Positions 1-7,602 of a DNA stretch of 50,428 nucleotides are shown here, one piece after another. The number at the start of each line of letters is the position of its first letter. Position 1 is the stretch's first letter. Below the pieces are notes generated by a model. That model was not told where the DNA came from. It ran no database searches and saw only the letters and a program-made list of their open reading frames with translations. The translations under genes were made by a program, and so were the position numbers. Origin of the DNA: Pseudooceanicola sp. HF7 (GTDB taxonomy: Bacteria > Pseudomonadota > Alphaproteobacteria > Rhodobacterales > Rhodobacteraceae); NCBI RefSeq assembly GCF_011806405.1, contig NZ_JAATOW010000033.1:1-50428 (forward strand), read 5' to 3'.

Positions 1-1389
1 GTCATCGGCGGCGGCTGGGCCGCGCGCTTCCTGCTGAACGGCTGGGACGTGGCCCTGTTCGACCCGGACCCGCAAGCCCCCCGCAAGATAGAAGAGGTGC
101 TGGCAAATGCCCGCGCCTCGCTTCCCGGGCTCTATGACCGGGCTTTGCCGGAAGAGGGCACCCTGACCTTTGCGAGCACCGTGGCAGAGGCGGTTACCGG
201 CGCCGACTGGGTGCAGGGAAACGGGGCTGAGCGGCTTGGGCTGGAGCATTTCGTCTTTGCCCAGATCATGGGCGCCCCGCCGGGGGGCGGGTTTATCGCC
301 CCCCCGACCCCGGGTATCAAGGCCTCTGACCTGGCGGCCAAAGGTGCGCCGGTCGTAGTGGTCCACCCCTTCAACCCGGTCTACCTGCTGCCCCTGGCAG
401 AGCTGTCGGGTCCGGAAGAGCTGCGCACCCGTGCTGAAGAAGTGGTGCGCTCCATCGGTATGTTCCCCCTGCACCTGAAGACGGAAATCGACGCCTTCAT
501 CGGCAACCGCTTTCAGGAGGCCGTCTGGCGCGAGGCGCTCTGGATGCTGAAGGACGGGATCGCCACCACGGAAGAGATCGACGATGCGATCCGCATGTCC
601 TTCGGCCTTCGCTGGGCGCAGATGGGCCTGTTCGAGACTTACCGCATCGCGGGCGGGGAGCAGGGCATGAAGGCCTTCCTGGACCAGTTCGGCCCCACGC
701 TGTCCTGGCCCTGGACCAAGCTCATGGACGTACCAGATCTGGACCAGGCGCTGACCGAGAAGATCGCGGCGCAATCCGATGCCCAGTCAGGCGCACGGTC
801 GATCCGGGAGCTTGAGCGCCTGCGCGACGACAACCTTGTCGGCATTCTGCGCAGCCTGCGCCAATCGGGCAGCGGGGCCGGGCAGGTGATCCTGGATCAC
901 GAAGCCGCCCTGCCGCAGGGGGGCGAAAGGGACGGGTTGCCGGTCACCACCCGCCGTGCCGTGCCCGCCACCTGGACCGATTACAATGGCCACATGAACG
1001 AGGCCGCCTATCTTGAGCTGGGCACCTGGGCCACCGATGGCTTCATGCAGCGGATCGGCGCGGGGCCGGAGTACATCGCCTCCGGCAAGAGTTTCTTCAC
1101 CGTGGACACCCGCATCCGCTACCTGGCAGAGGTCCACCGGGGTGCCGTGCTGACAGCTACCACGCAGGTGCTGAAGGGCGAGGGCAAGAAGATGCACCTC
1201 TTCCACCGGGTCTGGGATGGCGATACCCTGGCCGCAACCATCGAAACCCTGTTGCTGCACACCGATCTGACCACGCGGCGCAGCTGCCCGCCGGAGCCCG
1301 AAGTGGCAAGCGCTCTGGACTCTCTGGCGCGCGCCCATGAAGGTCTTGAGACAAGCGGCAGCGGCACCGCCGTCGGCCAGCGCGGCTAA
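1..1389 (+). CDS. lcdH: Carnitine 3-dehydrogenase / thioesterase fusion, 5' partial
   Basis: The reading frame is open from base 1, so the true start lies outside the window. The N-terminal part is a 3-hydroxyacyl-CoA dehydrogenase-type NAD enzyme: the Rossmann glycines are visible in the first codons, and HPFNPVYLLPL (about residue 122) and GIATTEEIDDAIR follow. From about residue 315 a hot-dog thioesterase (4HBT) domain begins, with TDYNGHMNEAAYLE. This fusion is the known architecture of L-carnitine dehydrogenase joined to betainyl-CoA thioesterase, which oxidises carnitine to 3-dehydrocarnitine and hydrolyses a downstream CoA ester. Codons about 67-105 look abnormal: serines expected in an SSTS-like stretch read PPTP, and several conserved positions read Gly. 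The stop codon lies just before the next gene. Family call is firm; activity of this copy is doubtful. Confidence 0.82.
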   Translation, partial: VIGGGWAARFLLNGWDVALFDPDPQAPRKIEEVLANARASLPGLYDRALPEEGTLTFASTVAEAVTGADWVQGNGAERLGLEHFVFAQIMGAPPGGGFIAPPTPGIKASDLAAKGAPVVVVHPFNPVYLLPLAELSGPEELRTRAEEVVRSIGMFPLHLKTEIDAFIGNRFQEAVWREALWMLKDGIATTEEIDDAIRMSFGLRWAQMGLFETYRIAGGEQGMKAFLDQFGPTLSWPWTKLMDVPDLDQALTEKIAAQSDAQSGARSIRELERLRDDNLVGILRSLRQSGSGAGQVILDHEAALPQGGERDGLPVTTRRAVPATWTDYNGHMNEAAYLELGTWATDGFMQRIGAGPEYIASGKSFFTVDTRIRYLAEVHRGAVLTATTQVLKGEGKKMHLFHRVWDGDTLAATIETLLLHTDLTTRRSCPPEPEVASALDSLARAHEGLETSGSGTAVGQRG

Positions 1390-1409
1390 TGACCCAGAAG
1401 GAGACAGAC

Positions 1410-2177
1410 ATGACCCTGCAAGAAACCCCGTTCTCCGCCGATATGTCAGAGGCAGAGCGCAAGACCCGCGAAGACCTGGCGGCTTGCTATCGCCTCGCGG
1501 CGCAACACAAGTTCACCGACCATATCTATACCCACATCACCGCCCGCGTGCCGGGCACTGAGAACCACTTCCTGATCAACCCCTACGGCTGGCGTTGGGA
1601 AGAGATCACGGCCTCTTCGCTGGTCAAGATCGACGTGGACGGCAACAAGGTGGACGGCTCGCCCCACCGGGTGAATCCCGCCGGCTTCACCATCCATTCG
1701 GCCGTGCACATGCACCGTCATGACGCTGCCTGGATCATGCACACCCACACCCGCGCGGGCGTCGCCGTCTCCTGCATGGAAGAGGGGCTGATGCCGCTCA
1801 ACCAGATCTCTTTGCAGTTCCACAACCGCATTGCCTACCACGATTTCGAAGGCATCGCGCTGGATCTTGAGGAACGCGAACGCATCGTGGCGGATTTTGG
1901 GAGCCACCCGGTGATGATCCTGCGCAACCACGGCCTCATCGCCACGGGCCGCAGCGCCGCAGAGATGTACAACAACATGTTCTACCTGGAGCGCGCCTGC
2001 GAGATCCAGGTCGCCGCGACCTCCTCTGGCCGCCCCCTGAAGAAGATCGACGATGCAGTCGCGGACCGCGTGCATGGCCAATACGTCCAGATGCTGGACG
2101 ACGATGGTGACCTGGAGCTGGAATGGCAGGCGCACCTGCGCTCCATCGCCGACATCGGCTCCGATTACCGCAGCTGA
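1410..2177 (+). CDS. Class II aldolase/adducin-family protein
   Basis: A 255-residue protein of the class II aldolase/adducin fold. These are zinc enzymes that cleave or epimerise sugar phosphates, or act on related hydroxy acids. The metal-binding histidines are visible in HMHRHDAAWIMHTHTRAG (about residues 100-117), with a further His in ILRNHGLIATG. An upstream ATG at 1389 overlaps the previous stop, but ATG 1410 is preferred because AGAAGGAG lies a few bases before it. It is probably co-transcribed with the carnitine-dehydrogenase-like gene. The substrate cannot be read from sequence; many members next to catabolic genes are annotated only to family level. Confidence 0.85.
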   Translation: MTLQETPFSADMSEAERKTREDLAACYRLAAQHKFTDHIYTHITARVPGTENHFLINPYGWRWEEITASSLVKIDVDGNKVDGSPHRVNPAGFTIHSAVHMHRHDAAWIMHTHTRAGVAVSCMEEGLMPLNQISLQFHNRIAYHDFEGIALDLEERERIVADFGSHPVMILRNHGLIATGRSAAEMYNNMFYLERACEIQVAATSSGRPLKKIDDAVADRVHGQYVQMLDDDGDLELEWQAHLRSIADIGSDYRS

Positions 2178-2197
2178 TCGCAGCTAGACCCGGCCCT

Positions 2198-2998
2198 TCA
2201 CAGCCTGTTCAGCAGGGTGCTCATCGCCTGATGAATACGGCGCAGTCGATCCGTTACGGTTTCCCCGGCGCGCAGAGGGCCGGGGACCTCAAGCCCCAGG
2301 GGCAGGTCTGCGGGCAGGGTGCGCAGCAGGCCAGGCAGGTCGATCTGCCCCTCGCCCGGGGCCAGCCGTTCTCCGCGCGCGGCGGCCAGAAGCTCCTCGG
2401 TCGTGTAGCTGGCTTGCACCGGCGCATCGCAGAGATGGGCAAAGGGGAGACGGTCCGGCGGGATCGCGGCAAGCTGATCCAGGGTGGACCCCGAGCGGCT
2501 GAAATGCAGTGCATCGACCAGCAGGCCGGGCAGGGGCCCCGCCGCCTGCACAACCTGCCAGCAGGTGGCAAGGTCGGGCACAGGCGTCCAGGGGAAGAAC
2601 TCCAGCACCACGCGCAGGCCCCGGTCAGCCGCGGCCCGGGACAGGGCGGCCAGGTTGGCCGACAGGCGTGACAGGTCCGCATCATAGGGCGCGGCGATGA
2701 CGGTGCGGGCTGCCAGTTCTGCGCCGGTGTCGAGCACGGGCAGGAGGCTGTTCAGCCGGAAGTCCGGGGTCAGGCGCAGGAATTCCACATCCGAGACCTT
2801 CAGCCCCGTGGCCTTCAGCGCGCTGCGCGTGGCGCGCAGATCGGCGGCAGAGGTCAGCGGATAGCCCGGGCTGTCATCGGTCACGCGCAGAAGGCGCAAC
2901 CCGACGGCATCGAACCCGGCGCTGGCGGCGGCTTCGATCAGGGCGGGGGGCGGCAGGTCTATGGCGCTCAGATGCGCCAGGCTCAGGGTCCGGGTCAT
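2198..2998 (-). CDS. Sugar phosphate isomerase/epimerase-like TIM-barrel protein
   Basis: A 266-residue protein of the xylose-isomerase-like TIM-barrel superfamily (AP endonuclease 2 fold). Features include the N-terminal LAHLSAIDLPPPALIEAAASAG strand-helix pattern (in part), VLEFFPW with a likely metal-binding Glu, LLVDALHFSRSG with Asp and His, and GEGQIDLPGLL near the C terminus. Its ATG overlaps the stop of the upstream flavoprotein gene by four bases, so the two are translationally coupled. Members of this fold include isomerases, epimerases and 3-dehydroshikimate dehydratases. Given the shikimate-type genes on the other side of the LysR gene, an isomerase or dehydratase for a cyclic hydroxy acid is plausible, but this is inference. 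Confidence 0.75.
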   Translation of the reverse strand: MTRTLSLAHLSAIDLPPPALIEAAASAGFDAVGLRLLRVTDDSPGYPLTSAADLRATRSALKATGLKVSDVEFLRLTPDFRLNSLLPVLDTGAELAARTVIAAPYDADLSRLSANLAALSRAAADRGLRVVLEFFPWTPVPDLATCWQVVQAAGPLPGLLVDALHFSRSGSTLDQLAAIPPDRLPFAHLCDAPVQASYTTEELLAAARGERLAPGEGQIDLPGLLRTLPADLPLGLEVPGPLRAGETVTDRLRRIHQAMSTLLNRL

Positions 2999-4699
2999 TG
3001 CAGTCCCTCCGCCGCGTCGCGCCCGGCGATGAAGCCGAAGGTAAGCGCCGGGCCAAGGTTTATGCCCCCCGCAGGGTAATGCCCTCCAAAGACGCTCGCG
3101 CTGTCTGTGCCCGCCGCCCAGAGGCCGGGGATCGGGGTACCTGTGCCGTCCAGAACCCGGGCACGACCATCGGTGGTGAGCCCCGCGAAGGTGCCGAAGC
3201 TGCCCGGAACAACCTCTACCGCGAAGAAGGGGGGCTTCAGGATCGGGGCCACGCAGGGGTTCGGTCCGTGATCGGGATCGCCCTGCAGCCGCATATAGGG
3301 GGTGGTGCCGCGCCCGAAGGCGGGGTCTTCGCCCGTTGCTGCATCGCGGTTCCAGTCGGAGAACGTGCGCTCCAGTCCCGTCGCATCAATCCCGCAGGCC
3401 TGTGCCAGGGCGGCGATGGTTCGGCCCGTTTTCAGGGTAGCCGCGTCGCACCCAGGGTCGCCAGGGCAGGGGGCGGGGCCGCACGATGCCCAGCCCGTAG
3501 TGGCGCAGGAAGCGGTGATCGCAAATCAGCCAGGAGCGCGCCGGTGCGTCAGGCGGCACGGCACGCAAAAGCGCCTCGACATAGTCATGATAGCCCAGCC
3601 CTTCGTTGCAGAAGCGCCGGCCATCGCGGAGCACGGCGATCAGTCCGGGCTTGCCGCGCTCGATGATATGGGGAAAGCCGCCGCTGCGGCCATCTGGCCA
3701 GGGTACGTGGGAGACCGGGCAGAGCGCCGCGGGGCTGGCGAGGTCTGTCGTGACGGTTGCGCCCAGGTCCTCGGCCAGGGCCAAGCCATCGCCGGTGGCT
3801 TCGGGCACGGCCAGGCTGCGGTGTTCGCCGTCACGTGGGAAAAGCGCCGCGCGGCGGGCGGTGTCATGGGGAAAGCCGCCACAGGCCAGCACCACGCCGA
3901 CATTGCAGGCCAGCCCTGAGCCATCGCGCAGGCGCAGGCCGGTAACCGGGCCCCCGCCGCCCTGCGGCGCATCGGGCGGCGCGGCGCGTTCCAGCGCGGC
4001 AACCTCCACGCCGGTGTGGATCTTCACCCCGCGGGCGCGCGCCGCCTGAAGCAGGCGTGCCACAAGGGCGTTGCCATTGCGGAGCTCCATTCCGCGGCCA
4101 TGCAGGGCAAGGTCGCGCAGGTGGCGCAGCACACGACGGCACGCATAATAAAGGGCGGGGGCAGAGCGTGTCATGGTCATGAAGGCGCGCAGGTCCGGCC
4201 CGGCCTGGATGGTCATGCCAAGGAAGCTGGTTTCGGGCAGGGGTTTGCGCAGAAGGGCGATATCCGCCCCGAGCGCCCGCCCGTCAAACGCCCGCGCGAT
4301 GACGGAGCGCCCCCCGGTCCCTGCGCCGGGCAGGTCGCCGTAGGTGTCCGGGATGGCACTGCCGGGATCGAAAGCCAGCCCGGCCTCCTGCTCGAGGAAG
4401 TCGATCATCGCCGGCGCGCCGGCCAGAAAGGCATCGATGCGCTCAGGATCAAAACGGTTGCCCATCACCGCTTGCAGGTAGAGCCGCGCGTCTTCCGGCC
4501 TGTCTTTCACCCCGGCGCGTTTCACCACTGGGTTCCCCGGTGCCCAGATCCAGCCGCCGGACCAGGCGGTGGTGCCGCCCAGCACATCGGCCTTTTCCAG
4601 CAAGGTGACCCGCAGACCGCTGGCGGCGGCGGTGACGGCAGCGCTCAGCCCGGCGGCCCCGGACCCGATGACGATCAGATCGATGTTCGACGTGGTCAT
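2995..4699 (-). pseudogene. FAD-dependent 3-oxosteroid dehydrogenase-like flavoprotein, frameshifted
   Basis: A flavoprotein of the fumarate reductase / 3-ketosteroid delta-1-dehydrogenase family. It has the FAD dinucleotide-binding motif DLIVIGSGAAGLSAAVTAA at residues 6-24, LLEKADVLGGTTAWSGG after it, and a C-terminal GLWAAGTDSASVFGGHYP FAD motif. The 1705-base span is one base too long. In the run at 3435-3437 (GGG on the + strand, CCC in the gene) one extra base ends the first frame at 3386. Removing it restores a continuous reading of about 567 residues to the stop at 2995. ATG 4699 is chosen because GGAAGAGGAG precedes it. It is divergent from lysR and coupled to the TIM-barrel gene. 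It may be a true pseudogene or a homopolymer sequencing error. Confidence 0.8.
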
Positions 4700-4742
4700 G
4701 GCGGCTCCTCTTCCCTTGGCAAAGAGGTTGTCCGGAAATGAA

Positions 4743-4752
4743 TTAACGTCAA
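4743..4752 (-). promoter_or_regulatory. Shared TTGACGTTAA element, possible -35 region (flavoprotein operon)
   Basis: Read on the minus strand this is TTGACGTTAA. The same 10-mer lies at 5760-5769 on the plus strand before the transporter operon, in the same orientation relative to transcription. TTGACG resembles a -35 box. No convincing -10 box was seen, so the promoter role is tentative. Confidence 0.4.
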
Positions 4753-4773
4753 TGACACAATCTGCTATCAACG

Positions 4774-4786
4774 TAACATCAGGTTA
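4774..4786. promoter_or_regulatory. LysR-type operator copy 1
   Basis: TAACATCAGGTTA is a T-N11-A palindrome (TAAC-5-GTTA), the classic LysR-type box. It lies in the divergent region between the flavoprotein and lysR genes. A near-identical, more perfect copy occurs on the far side of lysR at 5724-5740. Binding by the adjacent LysR protein is inferred. Confidence 0.65.
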
Positions 4787-4801
4787 TCCAAGGAGGGGTC
4801 G

Positions 4802-5722
4802 ATGCGCGAACTGACCCTGCGCCAGATCGAGGTCATCCGGGCGGTGATGCTGCGCGGCACGATTGCCGGGGCCGCGGAATTGTTGGGCGTATCTGCGCCC
4901 GGGATCTCGAGGCTGGTGAAACACACGGAGGAGTCGCTGGGCCTGCGGCTGTTCGAGCGGCGCGCAGGGCTTTTCGTGCCCTCTGTCGCGGCAAGTCGGG
5001 TCTTTGACCAGATCCGCGAGGTCTACAAGGGTGTCGAGAACCTGCAGGACGCGCTGGCCTCGCTTCAGAAGGGCGAGGAAGTGCAGCTTGCCTTCGCCTC
5101 TGCCCCCTCTGTTGCGCAGTTCATCGCAGCGCGTGCAATCCGGGCGATCCGGGCGCGCTACCCGGACCTCTACATCGACCTCAACATCCTCAAGATCGAG
5201 GAAACGACCGATTACCTGCTGCTGGAGCGCGGAGAATTCGTTCTCATGAGTTCGCCCATCCGCAATCCGGGGATCCAGAGTGAAAAGCTGGTGAACGGCC
5301 GCATCATCGCGATCCTGCCAGAGGGGCATCCGCTGGCCGAGCAGGAGGTCGTCTCGGTTCACGATCTGGCCCGGGAGCCGCTGATCGGGGTAGATCCGGT
5401 CGACCCCTATGGCAGCACCGTGGCGCGGCCCTTCCGCGAGGCGGGGCTGGACGTGCGCCACTCCATGCGCGGGCGCTTTGCACAGACGGTCGTCAGCCTG
5501 GTACGGCACGGGCTGGGCGTGGCGCTGATCGACGAATTCAGCGTGGCCGAGGTCTACATGCCCGGCGTCGTCCGCCGGCCGATCCTGGAAGAAACGGCGA
5601 TCGACATCTACGCGGTGACCAAGAAGGATCGCGTTCTGTCCAATTTCGCGGAGTTCAGCATCCGCCAGTTTCGCCGCGAGCTGACGGAGGCCGGGCGCAC
5701 CTGGTTCGACGGCCAGAGCTGA
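4802..5722 (+). CDS. LysR-family transcriptional regulator
   Basis: A 306-residue regulator of normal LysR length. The N-terminal winged helix-turn-helix spans about residues 1-60 (LRQIEVIRAVMLRGTIAGAA, then LLGVSAPGISRLVKHTE and LGLRLFERR). A periplasmic-binding-protein-like effector domain follows from about residue 90. AAGGAGG precedes the ATG. The gene sits between the leftward flavoprotein operon and the rightward TTT transporter/shikimate operon. Matching T-N11-A palindromes flank it, so it most likely controls both operons and itself in response to a pathway intermediate. The effector is not visible in sequence. Confidence 0.93.
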   Translation: MRELTLRQIEVIRAVMLRGTIAGAAELLGVSAPGISRLVKHTEESLGLRLFERRAGLFVPSVAASRVFDQIREVYKGVENLQDALASLQKGEEVQLAFASAPSVAQFIAARAIRAIRARYPDLYIDLNILKIEETTDYLLLERGEFVLMSSPIRNPGIQSEKLVNGRIIAILPEGHPLAEQEVVSVHDLAREPLIGVDPVDPYGSTVARPFREAGLDVRHSMRGRFAQTVVSLVRHGLGVALIDEFSVAEVYMPGVVRRPILEETAIDIYAVTKKDRVLSNFAEFSIRQFRRELTEAGRTWFDGQS

Positions 5723-5723
5723 G

Positions 5724-5740
5724 GATAACATCACGTTATC
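5724..5740. promoter_or_regulatory. LysR-type operator copy 2
   Basis: GATAACATCACGTTATC is a perfect 6-5-6 inverted repeat starting two bases after the lysR stop and about 105 bases before the tctC-like gene. Its core TAACATCACGTTA matches the copy at 4774-4786 in all but one base. A second T-N11-A palindrome, TACCATTTTGGTA, follows at about 5746-5758. This arrangement suits LysR activation of the transporter operon. Confidence 0.68.
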
Positions 5741-5759
5741 AATATTACCATTTTGGTAT

Positions 5760-5769
5760 TTGACGTTAA
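5760..5769 (+). promoter_or_regulatory. Shared TTGACGTTAA element, possible -35 region (transporter operon)
   Basis: This is the same 10-mer as at 4743-4752, oriented towards the transporter operon and placed directly after the LysR-type palindromes. It could be the -35 region of the LysR-activated promoter. The -10 region is not recognisable. Confidence 0.4.
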
Positions 5770-5846
5770 CGGCAAGGACCGCTCAGACTGGCGGCATCCG
5801 GGTATGGGGAGGACCGTATCCGAAAGTTTGAAGTGGGAGGACACTC

Positions 5847-6854
5847 ATGAAACGTTTTGTTTTCGGTGCTGTTTCGGCAGTGATCGTGTCGGCATCCTGC
5901 GCCATGGCGCAGGATTACCCGACCAAGGAAATCCAGGGCATCATCCAATGGGGGGCCAGCGGCTCCACCGATACGGTGATGCGCTCCGTCACGCCCCATG
6001 CCGAAGAGGCCCTGGGCGGCACGATCGTCATGCAGAACATGACCGGCGGTGTCGGTGCCATCGCGCTGAACCACGTGGCTGGCCAGAAGGCCGATGGCTA
6101 CACGCTGCTGATGGGGGCGGAAAACCCGCTGCTCTACAAGGTTATGGGCCTGGGCGACAAGGACTACACCGACTTCATCCCGGTCAACATCCTGGCCCGG
6201 GGTACGCCGATCCTGGTGGCGAACCCCGAAGCGCCCTTCGACGATTACGCTGGCATGATGGAATACATTGACGCCAATCCCGGTGAGCTGCGCCTGGGCG
6301 CGACCGGCCCGGGTGGCCTGCCCTCTGTCGTCACCGGCATGATCGGCTCCGTTGAAGGCGAGATGGACGTGATCTCTGTCCCCTATGACGGCGACGGCCC
6401 GGCGCTGACCGCGCTGCAAGGCGGTGCGATCGACGTGATGCCCGCCGTTCTTGGCGCGGCCATCGAAGGCATCCGTGCCGGCAAGATGAAGCCGCTGGCG
6501 ATCTTCGACGTTGAGGCGAACCCCAAGCTGCCAGACGTCCCGCCCGTCACCGACTTCAACGAGGGCTACAACACCTACCTGCCCTGGGGCCCCTTCTTCG
6601 GCGTTTTCGTCGCCAAGGGCACGCCTGATGACGTGGTTGCCAAGCTGTCCGCGGCCTATGCCGAAGGGGCCAAGAACCCCGACTTCGTGGAGCTGATGGA
6701 CAATCGCGGCTTTTCCATGATGGGCATTTCCGGCGCCGAGGCCGAGGATTTCCTGGCCAAGTGGCAGCAGGGCACGACCTGGCTTCTGCAGGACGCCGGC
6801 CTGACGAAGGCATCGCCGGAAGAGTTCGGCATCGCCCGTCCGGATGCCGACTGA
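5847..6854 (+). CDS. TTT-family periplasmic solute-binding protein (TctC/Bug type)
   Basis: A 335-residue Bug/TctC extracytoplasmic receptor. A signal peptide (MKRFVFGAVSAVIVSASCAMA) precedes the mature QDYPTKEI start. Typical family patterns follow: a Gly-rich ligand loop near WGASGSTDT and NMTGGVGAIALNHVAG. GTGGGAGGA lies before the ATG. It would bind a carboxylate in the periplasm and hand it to the TctA/TctB membrane complex encoded just downstream. The following shikimate dehydrogenase and dehydroshikimate dehydratase genes suggest quinate, shikimate or a related cyclic acid as ligand. A strong terminator-like hairpin separates it from tctB. Confidence 0.9.
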   Translation: MKRFVFGAVSAVIVSASCAMAQDYPTKEIQGIIQWGASGSTDTVMRSVTPHAEEALGGTIVMQNMTGGVGAIALNHVAGQKADGYTLLMGAENPLLYKVMGLGDKDYTDFIPVNILARGTPILVANPEAPFDDYAGMMEYIDANPGELRLGATGPGGLPSVVTGMIGSVEGEMDVISVPYDGDGPALTALQGGAIDVMPAVLGAAIEGIRAGKMKPLAIFDVEANPKLPDVPPVTDFNEGYNTYLPWGPFFGVFVAKGTPDDVVAKLSAAYAEGAKNPDFVELMDNRGFSMMGISGAEAEDFLAKWQQGTTWLLQDAGLTKASPEEFGIARPDAD

Positions 6855-6895
6855 TCCCGACCCAGGCTGCGCAGCCATGGCTGCGTGACGATCCC

Positions 6896-6933
6896 GGCGC
6901 CGCGCTTCCGCACCGAAGTGCGGCGCCTTTTTT
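6896..6933 (+). terminator. Intrinsic terminator / attenuator between tctC and tctB
   Basis: A 13-bp stem (6896-6908 with 6915-6927, one G-T wobble) and six-base loop are followed by TTTTTT at 6928-6933. It lies inside an otherwise co-directional operon. The likely effect is partial termination, so that the binding protein is made in excess over the membrane subunits. Confidence 0.85.
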
Positions 6934-6990
6934 CCGGCTATCCAGGCAGGCGCCTCGGCGTCGCGCATGACGACAAGAGGGGAGGACCCC

Positions 6991-7602
6991 ATGTCCAGGA
7001 CCACACCCAGCACCGCGGCCGAGGCCCGGGCCTCTGGCAGGACCAGGATTGAACCTGATCACCACGACGGCACCTCCGATGCGGCCCCCGGCGGCTACGA
7101 GGAAGAGCGCCGCCCCGGAGAGCTTGTCTTTGGCGTCCTGCTGCTGCTGGCCAGCCTTGGCCTGCTCTGGAGCGCCTATGGCATTTCCGGGTTCCAGGCC
7201 CTGTCCGGCCCTGGCACCGTACCCATGGCCGTGACCCTTGCCATGGTGATTTCTGCCGCGCTTATCGTGCTGCGCACGGCCCGCCTGCCGAAGGTCAGCG
7301 GGGAAACCGTGCTGAAGGATATCCTGCCGGTCACCGTGATGATCGTGGCGGCGCTGCTGGTCTGCTACGGCGTGCTGCTGCGGCCCCTGGGCTTCCTGCC
7401 CACCTCTGCGCTGTTCCTGATCGTGTCGATCAAGATGCTCTCCGGCCGCGGCTGGGGCTGGACGCTGTTCATCGCTCTGGGCAGCCTGCTGCTGGTCTGG
7501 CTGATCTTCCGCATTGTCTTCACCGTGCTCATGCCGGTGGGCGTGGTGCCCGAGGCCGAGCTGATCCAGGTCTTCCGCAACCTGTTCGCGGGAGGTGCCT
7601 GA
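6991..7602 (+). CDS. TTT transporter small membrane subunit (TctB type)
   Basis: A 203-residue protein with about four hydrophobic segments (FGVLLLLASLGLLWSAYG; TVPMAVTLAMVISAALIVL; the VTVMIVAALLVCYG region; and a C-terminal pair), matching TctB. It has an unusual hydrophilic N-terminal tail of about 45 residues before the first helix. ATG 6991 is preferred over 6967 because GAGGGGAGGA precedes it. Its stop overlaps the start of tctA. It is the small membrane partner of a secondary transporter that uses the ion gradient. Confidence 0.85.
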   Translation: MSRTTPSTAAEARASGRTRIEPDHHDGTSDAAPGGYEEERRPGELVFGVLLLLASLGLLWSAYGISGFQALSGPGTVPMAVTLAMVISAALIVLRTARLPKVSGETVLKDILPVTVMIVAALLVCYGVLLRPLGFLPTSALFLIVSIKMLSGRGWGWTLFIALGSLLLVWLIFRIVFTVLMPVGVVPEAELIQVFRNLFAGGA

